Position numbers and translations under genes: made by a program. A stretch of DNA of 64,000 nucleotides, taken from contig NZ_JARVZZ010000001.1 in NCBI RefSeq assembly GCF_029846115.1, positions 3,348,001-3,412,000 on the forward strand. Reading direction: 5' to 3'. Below the pieces are notes generated by a model, which saw only the letters and a list, made by a program, of their open reading frames with translations, was not told the DNA's origin and ran no database searches. Numbering within the stretch: position 1 is the first letter of the stretch; the number at the start of each line of letters is the position of its first letter. Below are positions 7,199 through 16,024 of the stretch, in pieces. Source of the DNA: Serratia marcescens. Lineage in GTDB: Bacteria > Pseudomonadota > Gammaproteobacteria > Enterobacterales > Enterobacteriaceae.

Positions 7199-8365
7199 AT
7201 GAGTGAATACGGATCCTCCGCCAACGCGATCGACGGCGTGATAGAGAAAGCCTTGCGCGAAAAACGATTGGTTGGCGCGGTCGTTTTGGTGGCGCAGGGC
7301 GGTGAGATCGTTTATCGACGCGCGGCGGGCATGGCAGATCGCGAAGCGGGCAAACCGATGGCGTGCAATACGCTGTTTCGGCTGGCTTCGGTGTCCAAAC
7401 CGATCGTGTCCACGGCGGCGCTGGCGATGATGGCGAGAGGAGACATGCAATTGGACGATCCCGTTACCCGCTGGCTGCCGGATTTTCGTCCGCGACTGGC
7501 GGATGGCACCCAACCGTTGATGACGCTCTGGCATTTGATGACCCACACCGCCGGGCTAAGCTACCGTTTTTTTCAGCCGGAAGGCGGATGCTACGCCCGA
7601 TTGGGCGTCTCCGACGGGATGGATGAGGCGGCGCTCAGCCTGCCGGAAAATGTGCGGCGTATCGCTTCCGCGCCGTTGCTGGCACCGCCCGGCGCGGAGT
7701 GGCGTTATTCCATCGCCACCGATGTGTTGGGCGCGGTTATTGAACGGGCGAGCGGCCTGCCGCTGGCGCAGGCGGTCAAAAAATGGGTGACCGGGCCGCT
7801 GGCGATGACGGATACCGATTTCCTGGCGGTGGACGCCGCGCGCCTGGCGGCCGCTTACGCTGACCATCCCGGCGAGCCACGCCGCCTGCGCCAGCCGGAT
7901 CGTTTACCGTTCATCGACGGCAGCGCCGGTTTTCATCTGTCGCCGGCGCGTGCGCTGGATCCGCAGGCGTACGCCTCCGGCGGCGCCGGCATGGTCGGTT
8001 CGGCCGAGGATTTCCTGCGCCTGCTGGAAACGTTGCGCCAGGGGGGCGGGCAGGTGCTGCCGGCTGATTGGGTGGCGGCGCTGACCACCAACCAAATCGG
8101 CGATCTGCCGATGCCGTTTTGGCCAGGGCGCGGCTTCGGCCTGGGTATCACCGTGCTGAAAGATCCTGTCGCTGCGCAAACGCCGGAGTCTGTGGGCAGT
8201 TGGCGAATGGGCGGCACCTATGGCCACTCGTGGTTCGTCGATCCTGCCCGGCAGCTCAGCGTGGTGGCGTTTACCAACACGGCGCTGGAAGGGATGTCCG
8301 GCACCTTTGTCGGCGAGATTTGTCAGGCGGTTTATGCCGCCACGGGAGTGCCGTCATGGGCCTGA
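7199..8365 (+). CDS. serine hydrolase of the class C beta-lactamase/esterase EstB type
   Basis: The 388-residue protein has the SxxK nucleophile motif SVSK at about residues 64-67, a Tyr motif in WRYSIATDVLGAV near 176 and the C-terminal segment YGHSWFVDP near 341. These occupy the places of SxxK, YxN and KTG/HxG in beta-lactamase-fold serine hydrolases. There is no signal peptide, so it is probably a cytoplasmic esterase rather than a periplasmic beta-lactamase. It overlaps the following MFS gene by ten bases, which points to a two-gene operon under the divergent LysR regulator. The substrate is unknown. Confidence 0.85.
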   Translation: MSEYGSSANAIDGVIEKALREKRLVGAVVLVAQGGEIVYRRAAGMADREAGKPMACNTLFRLASVSKPIVSTAALAMMARGDMQLDDPVTRWLPDFRPRLADGTQPLMTLWHLMTHTAGLSYRFFQPEGGCYARLGVSDGMDEAALSLPENVRRIASAPLLAPPGAEWRYSIATDVLGAVIERASGLPLAQAVKKWVTGPLAMTDTDFLAVDAARLAAAYADHPGEPRRLRQPDRLPFIDGSAGFHLSPARALDPQAYASGGAGMVGSAEDFLRLLETLRQGGGQVLPADWVAALTTNQIGDLPMPFWPGRGFGLGITVLKDPVAAQTPESVGSWRMGGTYGHSWFVDPARQLSVVAFTNTALEGMSGTFVGEICQAVYAATGVPSWA

Positions 8366-9573
8366 TGCCACCGATTTTCTTCATCGCGCTGGGGCTGTTC
8401 GGCGTTTACTGCATCGAGTTCGGCGTGGTGGGCATCTTACCGCAGATCATCGTGCGCTATGACATCTCCACGGCGCAGGCCGGCTGGCTGGTCGGGGTCT
8501 TCGCCCTGACCATTGCGCTGTTCGGGCCGCTGTTGGTGCTGCTGGCGTCGCGGTTCAATCGCAAACGCATGCTGTTGATCGCGTTGACCGTGTTTGCGGT
8601 AGCCAGCGCGCTGGCCGCGCAGGCCGACAGCTTCGCCATGCTCATGCTGCTGCGCATTTTGCCGGCGTTGTTTCATCCGATCTACTTTTCACTGGCGATG
8701 GTGGCGGCCGCGGCGCTTTATCCGCCGCATCAGGCCACCAAAGCAACCGCTTATGCGTTTGTCGGCACCAGCATGGGCATGGTGTTGGGGATACCGTTGA
8801 CGCAATGGATCGCCGGGCAGTTCAGCTATGAGGCGTCGTTCCGGTTTTGCGCGCTGGTCAACCTTCTGGCGGCGCTGGGATTGCTGTGGCGCTTGCCTGA
8901 TACGGCCGTGCAGCGTCTCAGCTACGGCAAACAGTTGGCAATCCTGCGCAGCGGCACGCTGTGGTTGAATATCACTACCTGCGTGCTGATCTTTGCCGCC
9001 ATGTTTGCCGTCTATGCTTACGCGGCCGAGTACCTCAGCCGTGAAATCGGCCTCAGCGACGGCGTCATCGGCTTGCTTCTGGTGGCGTTCGGTGTGGGCG
9101 GCGTCGTGGGCAACCTGTTGGCCGGCAGATGGCTGAGCCGCCATCGTGCGGTGACGGTGCTGCTGCATCCGATAGCCTTGATGGCGGCCTATGCGCTGCT
9201 GTATCGCTACGGCAGCGCGAATATCGGCGCGATGACGGCGCTTTGTCTGTATTGGGGGGCGGCGCACACCAGCGGTTTGATCGTGACGCAGATTTGGCTG
9301 ACCTCCGAAGCGCCGCAGGCGCCGGCGTTCGCCACCGGGCTGTATATCGCCTTTATCAACCTGGGCGTGGCGGTGGGGTCGTTGGTGGGCGGTTGGTTTA
9401 TCGCCGCCTGGGGGCTACAGGGCAGCCTGCTGTGCGGTGCCATGTTTGCCGCACTGGCGGCGATCGCGATCGCCGCCAGGCTATGGCTGCAACGGCAGGC
9501 TACGCTTGCGTTGCGTCAATCATCGCCATCACCTGCCGAAACATCGCGCTTTCCGCATCGGCCAGTTCGTTGA
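8356..9573 (+). CDS. MFS transporter (DHA1-like)
   Basis: The start is the ATG at 8356, inside the end of the hydrolase gene, giving about 405 residues and twelve predicted membrane helices beginning PPIFFIALGLFGVYCIEFGVVG. The loop after helix 2 carries ASRFNRKRML, the usual MFS A-motif position. The family exports drugs, sugars or metabolites. Translational coupling to the esterase suggests a linked role, such as exporting or importing the compound it cleaves. The 3' end runs 74 bases into the convergent hydrolase gene, and the last 25 residues are polar and unlike a normal MFS tail. Confidence 0.85.
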   Translation: MGLMPPIFFIALGLFGVYCIEFGVVGILPQIIVRYDISTAQAGWLVGVFALTIALFGPLLVLLASRFNRKRMLLIALTVFAVASALAAQADSFAMLMLLRILPALFHPIYFSLAMVAAAALYPPHQATKATAYAFVGTSMGMVLGIPLTQWIAGQFSYEASFRFCALVNLLAALGLLWRLPDTAVQRLSYGKQLAILRSGTLWLNITTCVLIFAAMFAVYAYAAEYLSREIGLSDGVIGLLLVAFGVGGVVGNLLAGRWLSRHRAVTVLLHPIALMAAYALLYRYGSANIGAMTALCLYWGAAHTSGLIVTQIWLTSEAPQAPAFATGLYIAFINLGVAVGSLVGGWFIAAWGLQGSLLCGAMFAALAAIAIAARLWLQRQATLALRQSSPSPAETSRFPHRPVR

Positions 9574-10375
9574 CCAACGTAAAGTGATTGCAGTGGCGAT
9601 CGGCCAGCAGTTGGACGTCGAGGCCGCGCGCCAGGCAGGCGTCATAATAGGCCTGCGTCTGGTTTTTAAACCCTTGGGTTTCCCGCTGGCCGACGTCGAG
9701 CAATATCTGCGGCGCATGGTCTTTCGCCGGCAGTAAAAACAGCGGGCTGAGGGTTTGCGCCTGCTCGGGCGTCAGGTGCAGCCAGTCGTTGATGTAGATA
9801 TCGCACAGCGGGCGCAAATCGTAGAGGCCGCTCAGCGCCAGCGCGCCTTTGATCGCGTCGGGCGGCAGGCGATAGCGTGGCTGCCAGCCGTCGGCGATCA
9901 GCATGCCGCACAGGTGGCCGCCGGCCGAACTGCCGCTGACGAAAATGCGTGCCGGATCGATGCCGAAGGGTGCCCCGTGATGATAAAGCCAGGCGACGGC
10001 GCTGCGCACCTCGTGCACGATCTCCGCCAGCGTCGCTTCAGGCGCCAGCGTGTATTCCAGTGTGGCGACCGCCACGCCGCGACGGGCAAACGCGGCGGCC
10101 ATCGAACAGGCTTCCTCTTTGCGCTGCGAATGCCAGTAGCCGCCATGAATAAAGATCAGCAGCGGGGCGGGCTGCGTGCAGGCCGGGAACAGATCGAGGC
10201 GCTCTGCGGCGCTCATGCCGTAGCGCAGGTCGTAAATGCCGGGTGTCTGCGCCCTGGCGCGCTGGGCCAGCGCGGCGTATTCCGCCATGCAGGCGTCAAA
10301 ATCCTCCACCGAAGCGCGGGCGTTGTATTGCATGGCGCGTGCGCTCAGGTCTTCAAACGTCAGATCGATGCTCAT
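9500..10375 (-). CDS. alpha/beta hydrolase, kynurenine formamidase-like
   Basis: About 291 residues. The oxyanion-hole motif FIHGGYWHSQRKEE contains HGGYW, typical of kynurenine formamidases and related arylformamidases. The nucleophile elbow is VSGSSAGGHL (GxSxG) and a late His lies in DRHCNHFTLVNEL. The fold hydrolyses carboxyl esters or formamides; the natural substrate here is unproven, and no tryptophan-degradation genes are near. I prefer the second start codon (ATG 10375) over an overlapping GTG because GGAG is then well spaced. Its 3' end overlaps the convergent MFS gene. Confidence 0.8.
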   Translation of the reverse strand: MSIDLTFEDLSARAMQYNARASVEDFDACMAEYAALAQRARAQTPGIYDLRYGMSAAERLDLFPACTQPAPLLIFIHGGYWHSQRKEEACSMAAAFARRGVAVATLEYTLAPEATLAEIVHEVRSAVAWLYHHGAPFGIDPARIFVSGSSAGGHLCGMLIADGWQPRYRLPPDAIKGALALSGLYDLRPLCDIYINDWLHLTPEQAQTLSPLFLLPAKDHAPQILLDVGQRETQGFKNQTQAYYDACLARGLDVQLLADRHCNHFTLVNELADAESAMFRQVMAMIDATQA

Positions 10376-10469
10376 CACTTCTCCGGATTGTTATGCGTTA
10401 TGCCTTCATCATCGTCCCGCAGGGGAAAAGATGTTTGATCTCCGGTGCGCATCATTGCGGCTTCTCTGA

Positions 10470-10509
10470 TGCTGTTTTCTGCTGTATATTGCTGTTTTAT
10501 GCTTTTTAC
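10470..10509 (+). repeat. four tandem 10-bp repeats before the DeoR gene
   Basis: Four consecutive decamers begin TGCTGTTTTC, TGCTGTATAT, TGCTGTTTTA and TGCTTTTTAC, ending 14 bases before the DeoR-family start codon. The 10-bp period matches one DNA turn, so a protein could contact each copy on one face. An autoregulatory operator of the DeoR protein is the simplest reading. Confidence 0.55.
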
Positions 10510-10523
10510 TGCGGAATAAACCC

Positions 10524-11273
10524 ATGCACAAAGCGGCACGACAGCGCCATTTACTGGATTTGCTCAGCGAACGCGGGCAGGCGGCGGTGGCGGAATTGGC
10601 CGGCGCCATCGGCGTTTCGGTCGATACCGTGCGCCGCGATCTGGCCGATCTCGAGCGGCAAGGGTTGGCGCAGAAACATCACGGCGGGGCGATCGCGCTC
10701 GAACCGTCCGATATGCCGCGCCAGGCGCGCGCGGCGCTGTTGCCGCAGGTCAAGCAGCGGCTCGGCCGCGCGGTGGCCGCGCAGATCCCACCCGGCAGCA
10801 CCCTGATGCTGGATGCGGGCAGTACGCTGCTGGCGGTGGCGCAGGCGCTGCGCGGGCCGGCGACGGTGATTACCGCTTCGCTGGATATCGCGCAGTGCTT
10901 GAGCGACAGGCCGGAGATCAACCTGATTCTGCTTGGCGGCCAGTGGGATGCGCGCCAGCGGCTGTTCGCCGGCAGCGCCACCCTGGCGTTGTTGCAGCGC
11001 TACCGCGCGGATATCGCCTTGCTGGGCGCCTGTGCGGTGCATGCGCAGCTGGGGCTGAGCGCCGGCGAAGAGGCCGATGCAGAGGTCAAACGCGCCATGC
11101 TGGCCAACAGCGGCGAGCGCTGGCTGGTGGCCGACCATATGAAGCTGGATCGCTGCGAACCGCATCACGTTGCGGATCTGGCGCAGATCCAACGCCTGTT
11201 TACCGATCGCCCGTGGGACAACCTGGACGAACAGTCATTGATTGAACTTTGTGTCGTCGCCGACGACCGCTAG
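10524..11273 (+). CDS. DeoR-family transcriptional regulator
   Basis: This 249-residue protein has an N-terminal DeoR helix-turn-helix (GQAAVAELAGAIGVSVDTVRRDLADLERQGLAQKHHGG). A C-terminal sugar-phosphate-sensing domain follows (LMLDAGSTLLAVAQAL, LLGACAVHAQLGLSAGEEADAEVKRAML). Such regulators usually repress sugar or sugar-derivative genes until a phosphorylated effector binds. Only 12 bases separate it from the Gfo/Idh/MocA oxidoreductase, so the two are likely cotranscribed. Upstream decamer repeats may be its own operator. Confidence 0.88.
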   Translation: MHKAARQRHLLDLLSERGQAAVAELAGAIGVSVDTVRRDLADLERQGLAQKHHGGAIALEPSDMPRQARAALLPQVKQRLGRAVAAQIPPGSTLMLDAGSTLLAVAQALRGPATVITASLDIAQCLSDRPEINLILLGGQWDARQRLFAGSATLALLQRYRADIALLGACAVHAQLGLSAGEEADAEVKRAMLANSGERWLVADHMKLDRCEPHHVADLAQIQRLFTDRPWDNLDEQSLIELCVVADDR

Positions 11274-11285
11274 AGGAGAACACTG

Positions 11286-12353
11286 ATGAACGATACCGCT
11301 CGACCGTTGCAGGTGGCGCTGATTGGCTACGGCTTTGTCGGCAAGGCGTTTCACGCGCCGCTAATTAACGCGGTGCCGGGGTTGGAACTGAGCGTGGTGG
11401 CTTCGCGCGATGCCGCCAAGGTGCATGCCGATCTGCCGCACGCGCAGGTGATCGCCGATCCGCTGGAGGCGATCCGCCGGCCGGAGGTGGATTTGGTGGT
11501 GATCGCGTCGCCGAACGACACCCATGCGCCGCTGGCGCTGGCCGCGTTGGAGGCGGGTAAGCACGTGGTGGTGGATAAGCCGTTTACGCTGGATTTGGCG
11601 CAGGCGCGCACGCTGATTGCGGCGGCGGAAAAACACGAACGCCTGCTGTCGGTGTTCCAGAACCGCCGTTGGGACAGCGACTACCTGGGCGTGAAGCAGG
11701 TGATCGAACAGGGGCTGATCGGCAAGGTGACGCACTTTGAGTCGCACATCGATCGCTACCGCCCTGAAGTGCGGGTGCGCTGGCGCGAGCAGAACCTGCC
11801 GGGCAGCGGGCTGTGGTTCGATCTGGGGCCGCACATGGTCGATCAGGCGCTGCAGCTGTTCGGCTTGCCGCACAGCGTGCAGGCCAACATCGCCACGCTG
11901 CGCCCCAACGCGCAGATTAACGACTGGGCCCACGTGGTGCTCAACTACCCGACGCACCGCGTGATCCTGCACGGCAGCATGCTGGTGGCGGGCGGCGTGT
12001 CGCGCTTTACCGTGCACGGCGAGAAAGGCAGCGTGGTCAAAGCGCGCGCCGACGGGCAGGAGAGCCAACTGCTGGCCGGCGTGACGCCGGGTTCGGCGGA
12101 GTGGGGCAAAGACGACGACGCGATGAGCCTGTTTATCGGCACAGAGCCGGTACGCACGCTGCCGACGCCGGATGGCGATCAGCGTCAGTATTACGTCCAG
12201 GTGCGCGACGCGCTGCGCGGCGCCGGCAGCAATCCGGTTACCGCCCCGCAGGCGCTGGCAGTGATGGCGGTGCTGGAGGCGGCCACCCTGGCGGCGGAAA
12301 CCGGCGTCACCCAAACTCTGCCGCTCACCGAGGCGGAGATCGCCGCCTGGTAA
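11286..12353 (+). CDS. Gfo/Idh/MocA-family NAD(P)-dependent oxidoreductase
   Basis: The 355-residue protein opens with a Rossmann motif GYGFVGKAFHAPLI and has HVVVDKPFTLDLAQA at the EKP position. The mid-protein catalytic region is SGLWFDLGPHMVDQALQLFG. It resembles E. coli YdgJ-type members, which oxidise or reduce sugar derivatives or inositols. SD AGAGGAG lies just before the ATG. It is cotranscribed with the DeoR regulator, which supports a carbohydrate role. The exact substrate cannot be read from sequence. Confidence 0.88.
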   Translation: MNDTARPLQVALIGYGFVGKAFHAPLINAVPGLELSVVASRDAAKVHADLPHAQVIADPLEAIRRPEVDLVVIASPNDTHAPLALAALEAGKHVVVDKPFTLDLAQARTLIAAAEKHERLLSVFQNRRWDSDYLGVKQVIEQGLIGKVTHFESHIDRYRPEVRVRWREQNLPGSGLWFDLGPHMVDQALQLFGLPHSVQANIATLRPNAQINDWAHVVLNYPTHRVILHGSMLVAGGVSRFTVHGEKGSVVKARADGQESQLLAGVTPGSAEWGKDDDAMSLFIGTEPVRTLPTPDGDQRQYYVQVRDALRGAGSNPVTAPQALAVMAVLEAATLAAETGVTQTLPLTEAEIAAW

Positions 12354-12376
12354 CGGCTCGCGTCAGATAAGGCGTC

Positions 12377-12408
12377 AGACGCATGGATACAGTGCATGCC
12401 GTGCGTCT
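12377..12408 (+). terminator. hairpin after the oxidoreductase
   Basis: AGACGCATGG (12377-12386) pairs with CCGTGCGTCT (12399-12408), with one T-G wobble. It lies 24 bases after the oxidoreductase stop. The U-tract is weak. Confidence 0.4.
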
Positions 12409-12466
12409 TCCGCCATCCCAACCCCTGGCATAGGCTAACCCTCAGTCTATGTCAGGAGTGTTTATC

Positions 12467-13864
12467 ATGTTATCCCATCCTTCGCCGCAGGGCGTCCGCG
12501 GCATATTGGCCGCACTGTCTCTGAGCATGCTACTGTCATCGCTCGGTATCAGCATCGCCAACGTCGGGCTACCGGCGCTCGCCACCGCGTTCCATGCTTC
12601 GTTCCAGGCGGCACAGTGGGTATTGCTCTGTTATTTGCTGGCCGTCACCACCTGCATCATCGGCATCGGCCGCTTGGGCGACAGCCTTAATCGCCGCCGG
12701 CTTCTGCTGGCGGGTATCGCGCTGTTTACCGCCGCTTCGCTGGCTTGTGCGCTGGCCCCGCAGCTTTGGCTGCTGCTGGCGGCGCGCCTGGCGCAGGGGT
12801 TGGGGGGCGCGGTCATGATGTCGATCGCCATGGCGCTGGCGGGCGAAGCGCTGGGCACGGAAAAAATCGGCCGTGCGATGGGGCTGCTCGGCACGATGTC
12901 GGCAGTGGGTACTGCGTTGGGGCCGTCGTTGGGCGGCGCGCTGATCGCCGGTTTCGGCTGGCGGGCGATGTTTCTGATCAATCTGCCGCTGGGCCTGTTG
13001 GCGCTGTGGCTCGCCTGGCGATACTTGCCGGAGGGGGCACGCCCGGCAGCGCGCCAGGAACCGTTCGATCGCGCCGGTACGCTGCTGCTGGGCGGCGCAT
13101 TGCTCTGCTATTCGCTGGCGATGACCCTTGGGCGCGGCAATTTCGGCGCGCTCAACCTGGCGTTGATGCTGGGGGCCCTGTTGGCGGGGGCGCTGTTCAT
13201 CGGCGTGGAACGCCGCGCCGCATCGCCGCTGTTGGCGCCGACGATGTTCCGCCATCCGGCCCTGACGGCGGGGCTGGCGGCCAGCGCGCTGGTGATGACG
13301 GTCATGACCGCCACGCTGGTGGTCGGCCCGTTCTACCTGTCACGCGCGCTGGGGCTTAGCGCCGCGCAGGTCGGGCTGGTGATGTCGGCGGGGCCGGCGG
13401 TGGCTATCCTGACCGGCATTCCGGCCGGTTATCTGGTGGATCGTTTTGGATCGCAGCGCATCGCCCAGTTTGGGCTGGCGGCGGTGGCCGCCGGGGCGGC
13501 GTTGTTGTCGTTGCTTAGCCGCTGGGGCGTGCTGGGCTATGTCGCCCCCATCGCGCTGCTGACCGCCGGCTATGCGCTGTTTCAGGTGGCCAACAACACC
13601 ATGCTGATGAAGGATCTGTTTCCCGAGCGACGTGGGCTTATCGCCGGCATGGTGAATCTGGCGCGCAATCTCGGGGCGATCACCGGCGCTTCGGCGATGG
13701 GGGCGCTGTTTTATCTGGCTTCGCTGCGGGTAGCGGGCACCGCGGCGGCGGCCGTGGCTTACGGGATGCAGATGACCTACGGCGTGGCGTCGCTGTTGGC
13801 ACTGGCGGCGTTGCTCATCGCCCTCGGCGGCCGCCGGCTGATGCTGCGTTACGACGCGCGCTGA
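12467..13864 (+). CDS. MFS transporter (DHA2-like multidrug type)
   Basis: About 465 residues with 14 likely membrane helices. The layout follows DHA2 exporters: SLGISIANVGLPALATAFHASFQAAQWVLLCYLL in helix 1-2, GRLGDSLNRRRLLL as the A motif and GLLGTMSAVGTALGPSLGGALIAGFGWRAMFLINLPLGLLAL in helices 5-6. The family exports drugs by proton antiport. CAGGAG lies eight bases before the chosen ATG at 12467. Its 3' end overlaps the convergent RibD-like gene by 16 bases. Confidence 0.88.
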   Translation: MLSHPSPQGVRGILAALSLSMLLSSLGISIANVGLPALATAFHASFQAAQWVLLCYLLAVTTCIIGIGRLGDSLNRRRLLLAGIALFTAASLACALAPQLWLLLAARLAQGLGGAVMMSIAMALAGEALGTEKIGRAMGLLGTMSAVGTALGPSLGGALIAGFGWRAMFLINLPLGLLALWLAWRYLPEGARPAARQEPFDRAGTLLLGGALLCYSLAMTLGRGNFGALNLALMLGALLAGALFIGVERRAASPLLAPTMFRHPALTAGLAASALVMTVMTATLVVGPFYLSRALGLSAAQVGLVMSAGPAVAILTGIPAGYLVDRFGSQRIAQFGLAAVAAGAALLSLLSRWGVLGYVAPIALLTAGYALFQVANNTMLMKDLFPERRGLIAGMVNLARNLGAITGASAMGALFYLASLRVAGTAAAAVAYGMQMTYGVASLLALAALLIALGGRRLMLRYDAR

Positions 13865-14388
13865 ACCGCGTAGCGTTCTTGCACGAACCCGTTATCCGAG
13901 GGGGTGACGGCGAGCAGGCGCAGGCGCTGCTCCGGGCCAGCGGCGCCGAATAAGGGAATGCCGCCGCCCAGCAGCAGCGGCACGCGGGTAATCGTCAGCT
14001 CGTCGATCAACCCGGCCTGCAGGAAGCGCTGGATGGTCTGGCCACCGTCGATATACAGGTGACGGCAGCCTTGATCGGCCAACTGCGTCACGATGGCCAT
14101 CGGTTCGCCAGTCATCCAGCGAACGTGTCCGGTATCTTGTTGTGCGGGCGGCTGCGTCGACAGCACCACCACTGGCAGGTCGCCATAGGGCCACTCGGGA
14201 AAGGCGCGGACTTTTTCATAGGTATGGCGGCCCATCACCAGCGCGTCGATGTCGGCGATAAACGCCTCATAGCTCAGACCGTTAAGTAACGAAACCGCGT
14301 ACTCGGGGCGCAGCAACCAGTCGATGTCGCCGTCCGCACCGGCGATGAACCCGTCCACGCTGGTGGCGATATAAACCGAACATTTCAT
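13849..14388 (-). CDS. dihydrofolate reductase/RibD C-terminal-like reductase
   Basis: The 179-residue protein begins MKCSVYIATSVDGFIAG and contains LVMGRHTYEKV. Later it has HLYIDGGQTIQRFLQAGLIDELTITRVPLLLGGGIPLF. These are the signature blocks of RibD_C/YwjB-like NADPH-dependent reductases of the DHFR fold. The physiological substrate of stand-alone members is usually unknown. It is the second gene after a VOC protein, with a one-base junction, so both are probably translated from one mRNA. Confidence 0.85.
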   Translation of the reverse strand: MKCSVYIATSVDGFIAGADGDIDWLLRPEYAVSLLNGLSYEAFIADIDALVMGRHTYEKVRAFPEWPYGDLPVVVLSTQPPAQQDTGHVRWMTGEPMAIVTQLADQGCRHLYIDGGQTIQRFLQAGLIDELTITRVPLLLGGGIPLFGAAGPEQRLRLLAVTPSDNGFVQERYAVQRAS

Positions 14389-14789
14389 CAGGCGAGATCT
14401 CCACGGTATACCACATGGACCTTGTTGCCGTCGGGGTCGCGCAGGTAAGCGCCGAAATAACCCTTGCCGTAATGCGCGCGTTCGCCGGGCTCGCCTTCAC
14501 TGCTGCCGCCCGCCAGCAGGCCAGCGGCGTAGGCGCGTTTGACCTCCAGCTCATCGGCGGCGAGGAAGGCCAGCATGCTGCCGTTGCCGGCGCTGGCGGG
14601 CTGCCTGTCGAAGGGTTGGTAGGCGTAGAAACGCGGCAGCGTTTGGCCCGGCCTCACCCAGCAGCGGGCAGCGGGGCCGCCGTCCGGCGTCACTTCTCGC
14701 CGCTGTAATCCCAGCGGCAACAGAATGGCGTCGTAGAAGGCGGCGGCGGCGTCCAGATCGCTGACGCCGACGGTAATATGGCTGAACAT
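14388..14789 (-). CDS. VOC (glyoxalase/bleomycin-resistance fold) protein
   Basis: About 133 residues. It shows the paired beta-alpha-beta modules of the VOC fold: FSHITVGVSDLDAAAAFYDAILLPLG at the start and FGAYLRDPDGNKVHVVYRG at the end. Metal-ligand positions include His4 and a late Asp/Glu/His region. I chose the ATG at 14789 because AAGGA lies seven bases upstream. It is translationally joined to the RibD-like reductase. The substrate is unknown. Confidence 0.85.
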   Translation of the reverse strand: MFSHITVGVSDLDAAAAFYDAILLPLGLQRREVTPDGGPAARCWVRPGQTLPRFYAYQPFDRQPASAGNGSMLAFLAADELEVKRAYAAGLLAGGSSEGEPGERAHYGKGYFGAYLRDPDGNKVHVVYRGDLA

Positions 14790-14930
14790 GGCGCTTCCTT
14801 TCCGAAGAGAGAGTATGAACGGAAACAGTAGCAGCGATATTGCAGAATGGACAGACCGCAACGGAGGATTCGGATTAGGGACGCGCGCAGGGGCAAAGCG
14901 CGCTTCACGGTAGGCGGGACAGGCCGCCGT

Positions 14931-15125
14931 TCAATTGCTTTCGACGCGCGGATTGGCGTGAGTCGGTTGGCTGGGATAGTCCACCTGATGCTTGTGCAGA
15001 TAATCGCGGATCAGCTGGCGCACCACCTGGGAAGGGGTGACGTCCTGCTGCAGGCACAGTTCTTCCAGGGCTTTCTTCTTGTCCGGGTCAATCAGCACCG
15101 TTAGCCGCGCCGTTTTCTTTTCCAT
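14931..15125 (-). CDS. ribbon-helix-helix (CopG-like) DNA-binding protein
   Basis: The 64-residue protein begins with the strand KKTARLTVLIDPDKKKALEELCLQQ and continues with the helix pair DVTPSQVVRQLIRDYLHKH. This is the standard RHH/CopG arrangement of strand, helix, helix. Such proteins dimerise and insert the paired strand into the major groove. No toxin gene is adjacent, so an antitoxin role is not indicated. The polar tail VDYPSQPTHANPRVESN has no recognisable motif. Confidence 0.75.
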   Translation of the reverse strand: MEKKTARLTVLIDPDKKKALEELCLQQDVTPSQVVRQLIRDYLHKHQVDYPSQPTHANPRVESN

Positions 15126-15205
15126 CAGGATCCTCCAGAGAATGATAACTGAATGATAATACCACGTGGGCGAAGCGGCCAGCCAGACCGCGTCGCCGCT
15201 CGTCT

Positions 15206-15994
15206 TTAGCGGAAATGCAGCCGCTCTATTTTACGCGACAGGTAGCCGAGTTCGCAGTTGAACAGCTCGCCGCTGCCGGCGGCCAGGTTGCGCAGCGCGC
15301 TCAGCGGCAACGTCACCTTGCCCGGCGTGGCGTAAATGATCACGTTGCCGCTGGGGGCGACGCAAAACAATACGGTGCCGAATATCCGGTGCAGGCTGTG
15401 GTACAGCAGGCTGCTTTCGTCGGGCAGATCGTGATAATTCAGCACCAGCCAACCGCCGTCATTCAGCCGCGCGGCGCAGTTTTCCAGGAATGTCTGGGTG
15501 CCTTGCTGCGGATCCATGGCGAACGCCGAATAGAGATCGGAGAAGATCAGATCGTAACGCGTCTCGACGGGCGGGCGCACAAAGTCCATAGCGTCGGCGG
15601 TGCGCAGGCTGATGGTGTCGGTGGCCGGCAGCGTAAAATAGCGGCGCGCGACGGCGATCACCGCAGCGCGCAGCTCGACAACGTCGAGGCGCATCGCCGG
15701 ATCGAGTGCGTGCAGCGCACGCAGCAAGCTGCCGCCGCCCAACCCCAAAATCAACGCCGAGGCCGGCGGCTGCCAGGCCACCGCCATCAGCATCGCTTTG
15801 ATGTAGTTGTGGATCGGCTGCGCGGGGTTGCTGAGGCTCATCTTGCTCTGTTCGCAGATGCCGTCAAACCGTAGCGTGCGATAGTCCTTGTGGTCGGAAA
15901 CGATGATTTCGCCCCAGGCGTCGGTTTCGCGAGCGATCACCTGGCCGCGCGGAGAGAAATCGAGGGTTTTGAGTAAGCTGTCAACCAGAGACAT
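15206..15994 (-). CDS. SpeE-like SAM-binding protein (polyamine synthase/methyltransferase fold)
   Basis: The 262-residue protein has a Rossmann-like SAM-site segment LILGLGGGSLLRALHALDP followed by the acidic strand end VVELRAAV, then DAMDFV and DLIFSDLYS. These follow the order of spermidine synthase-family domains. It lacks the usual N-terminal tetramerisation domain and the full aminopropyl-transfer gate-loop motif, so aminopropyl transfer should not be assumed. The gene starts 30 bases after the FabZ-like gene, on the same strand. They are probably cotranscribed, which is an unusual pairing. Confidence 0.75.
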   Translation of the reverse strand: MSLVDSLLKTLDFSPRGQVIARETDAWGEIIVSDHKDYRTLRFDGICEQSKMSLSNPAQPIHNYIKAMLMAVAWQPPASALILGLGGGSLLRALHALDPAMRLDVVELRAAVIAVARRYFTLPATDTISLRTADAMDFVRPPVETRYDLIFSDLYSAFAMDPQQGTQTFLENCAARLNDGGWLVLNYHDLPDESSLLYHSLHRIFGTVLFCVAPSGNVIIYATPGKVTLPLSALRNLAAGSGELFNCELGYLSRKIERLHFR

Positions 15995-16024
15995 GGTATT
16001 CGCAGGGCTCCTTCGGCAAGCGGC

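Noticed and set aside
7199..8365. Secreted AmpC beta-lactamase
   Set aside because: The SxxK fold is present, but there is no signal peptide and the YxN and KTG motifs are not AmpC-like; an EstB-type esterase fits better.
14931..15125. Antitoxin of a toxin-antitoxin pair
   Set aside because: The ribbon-helix-helix protein has no adjacent small toxin gene on either side.
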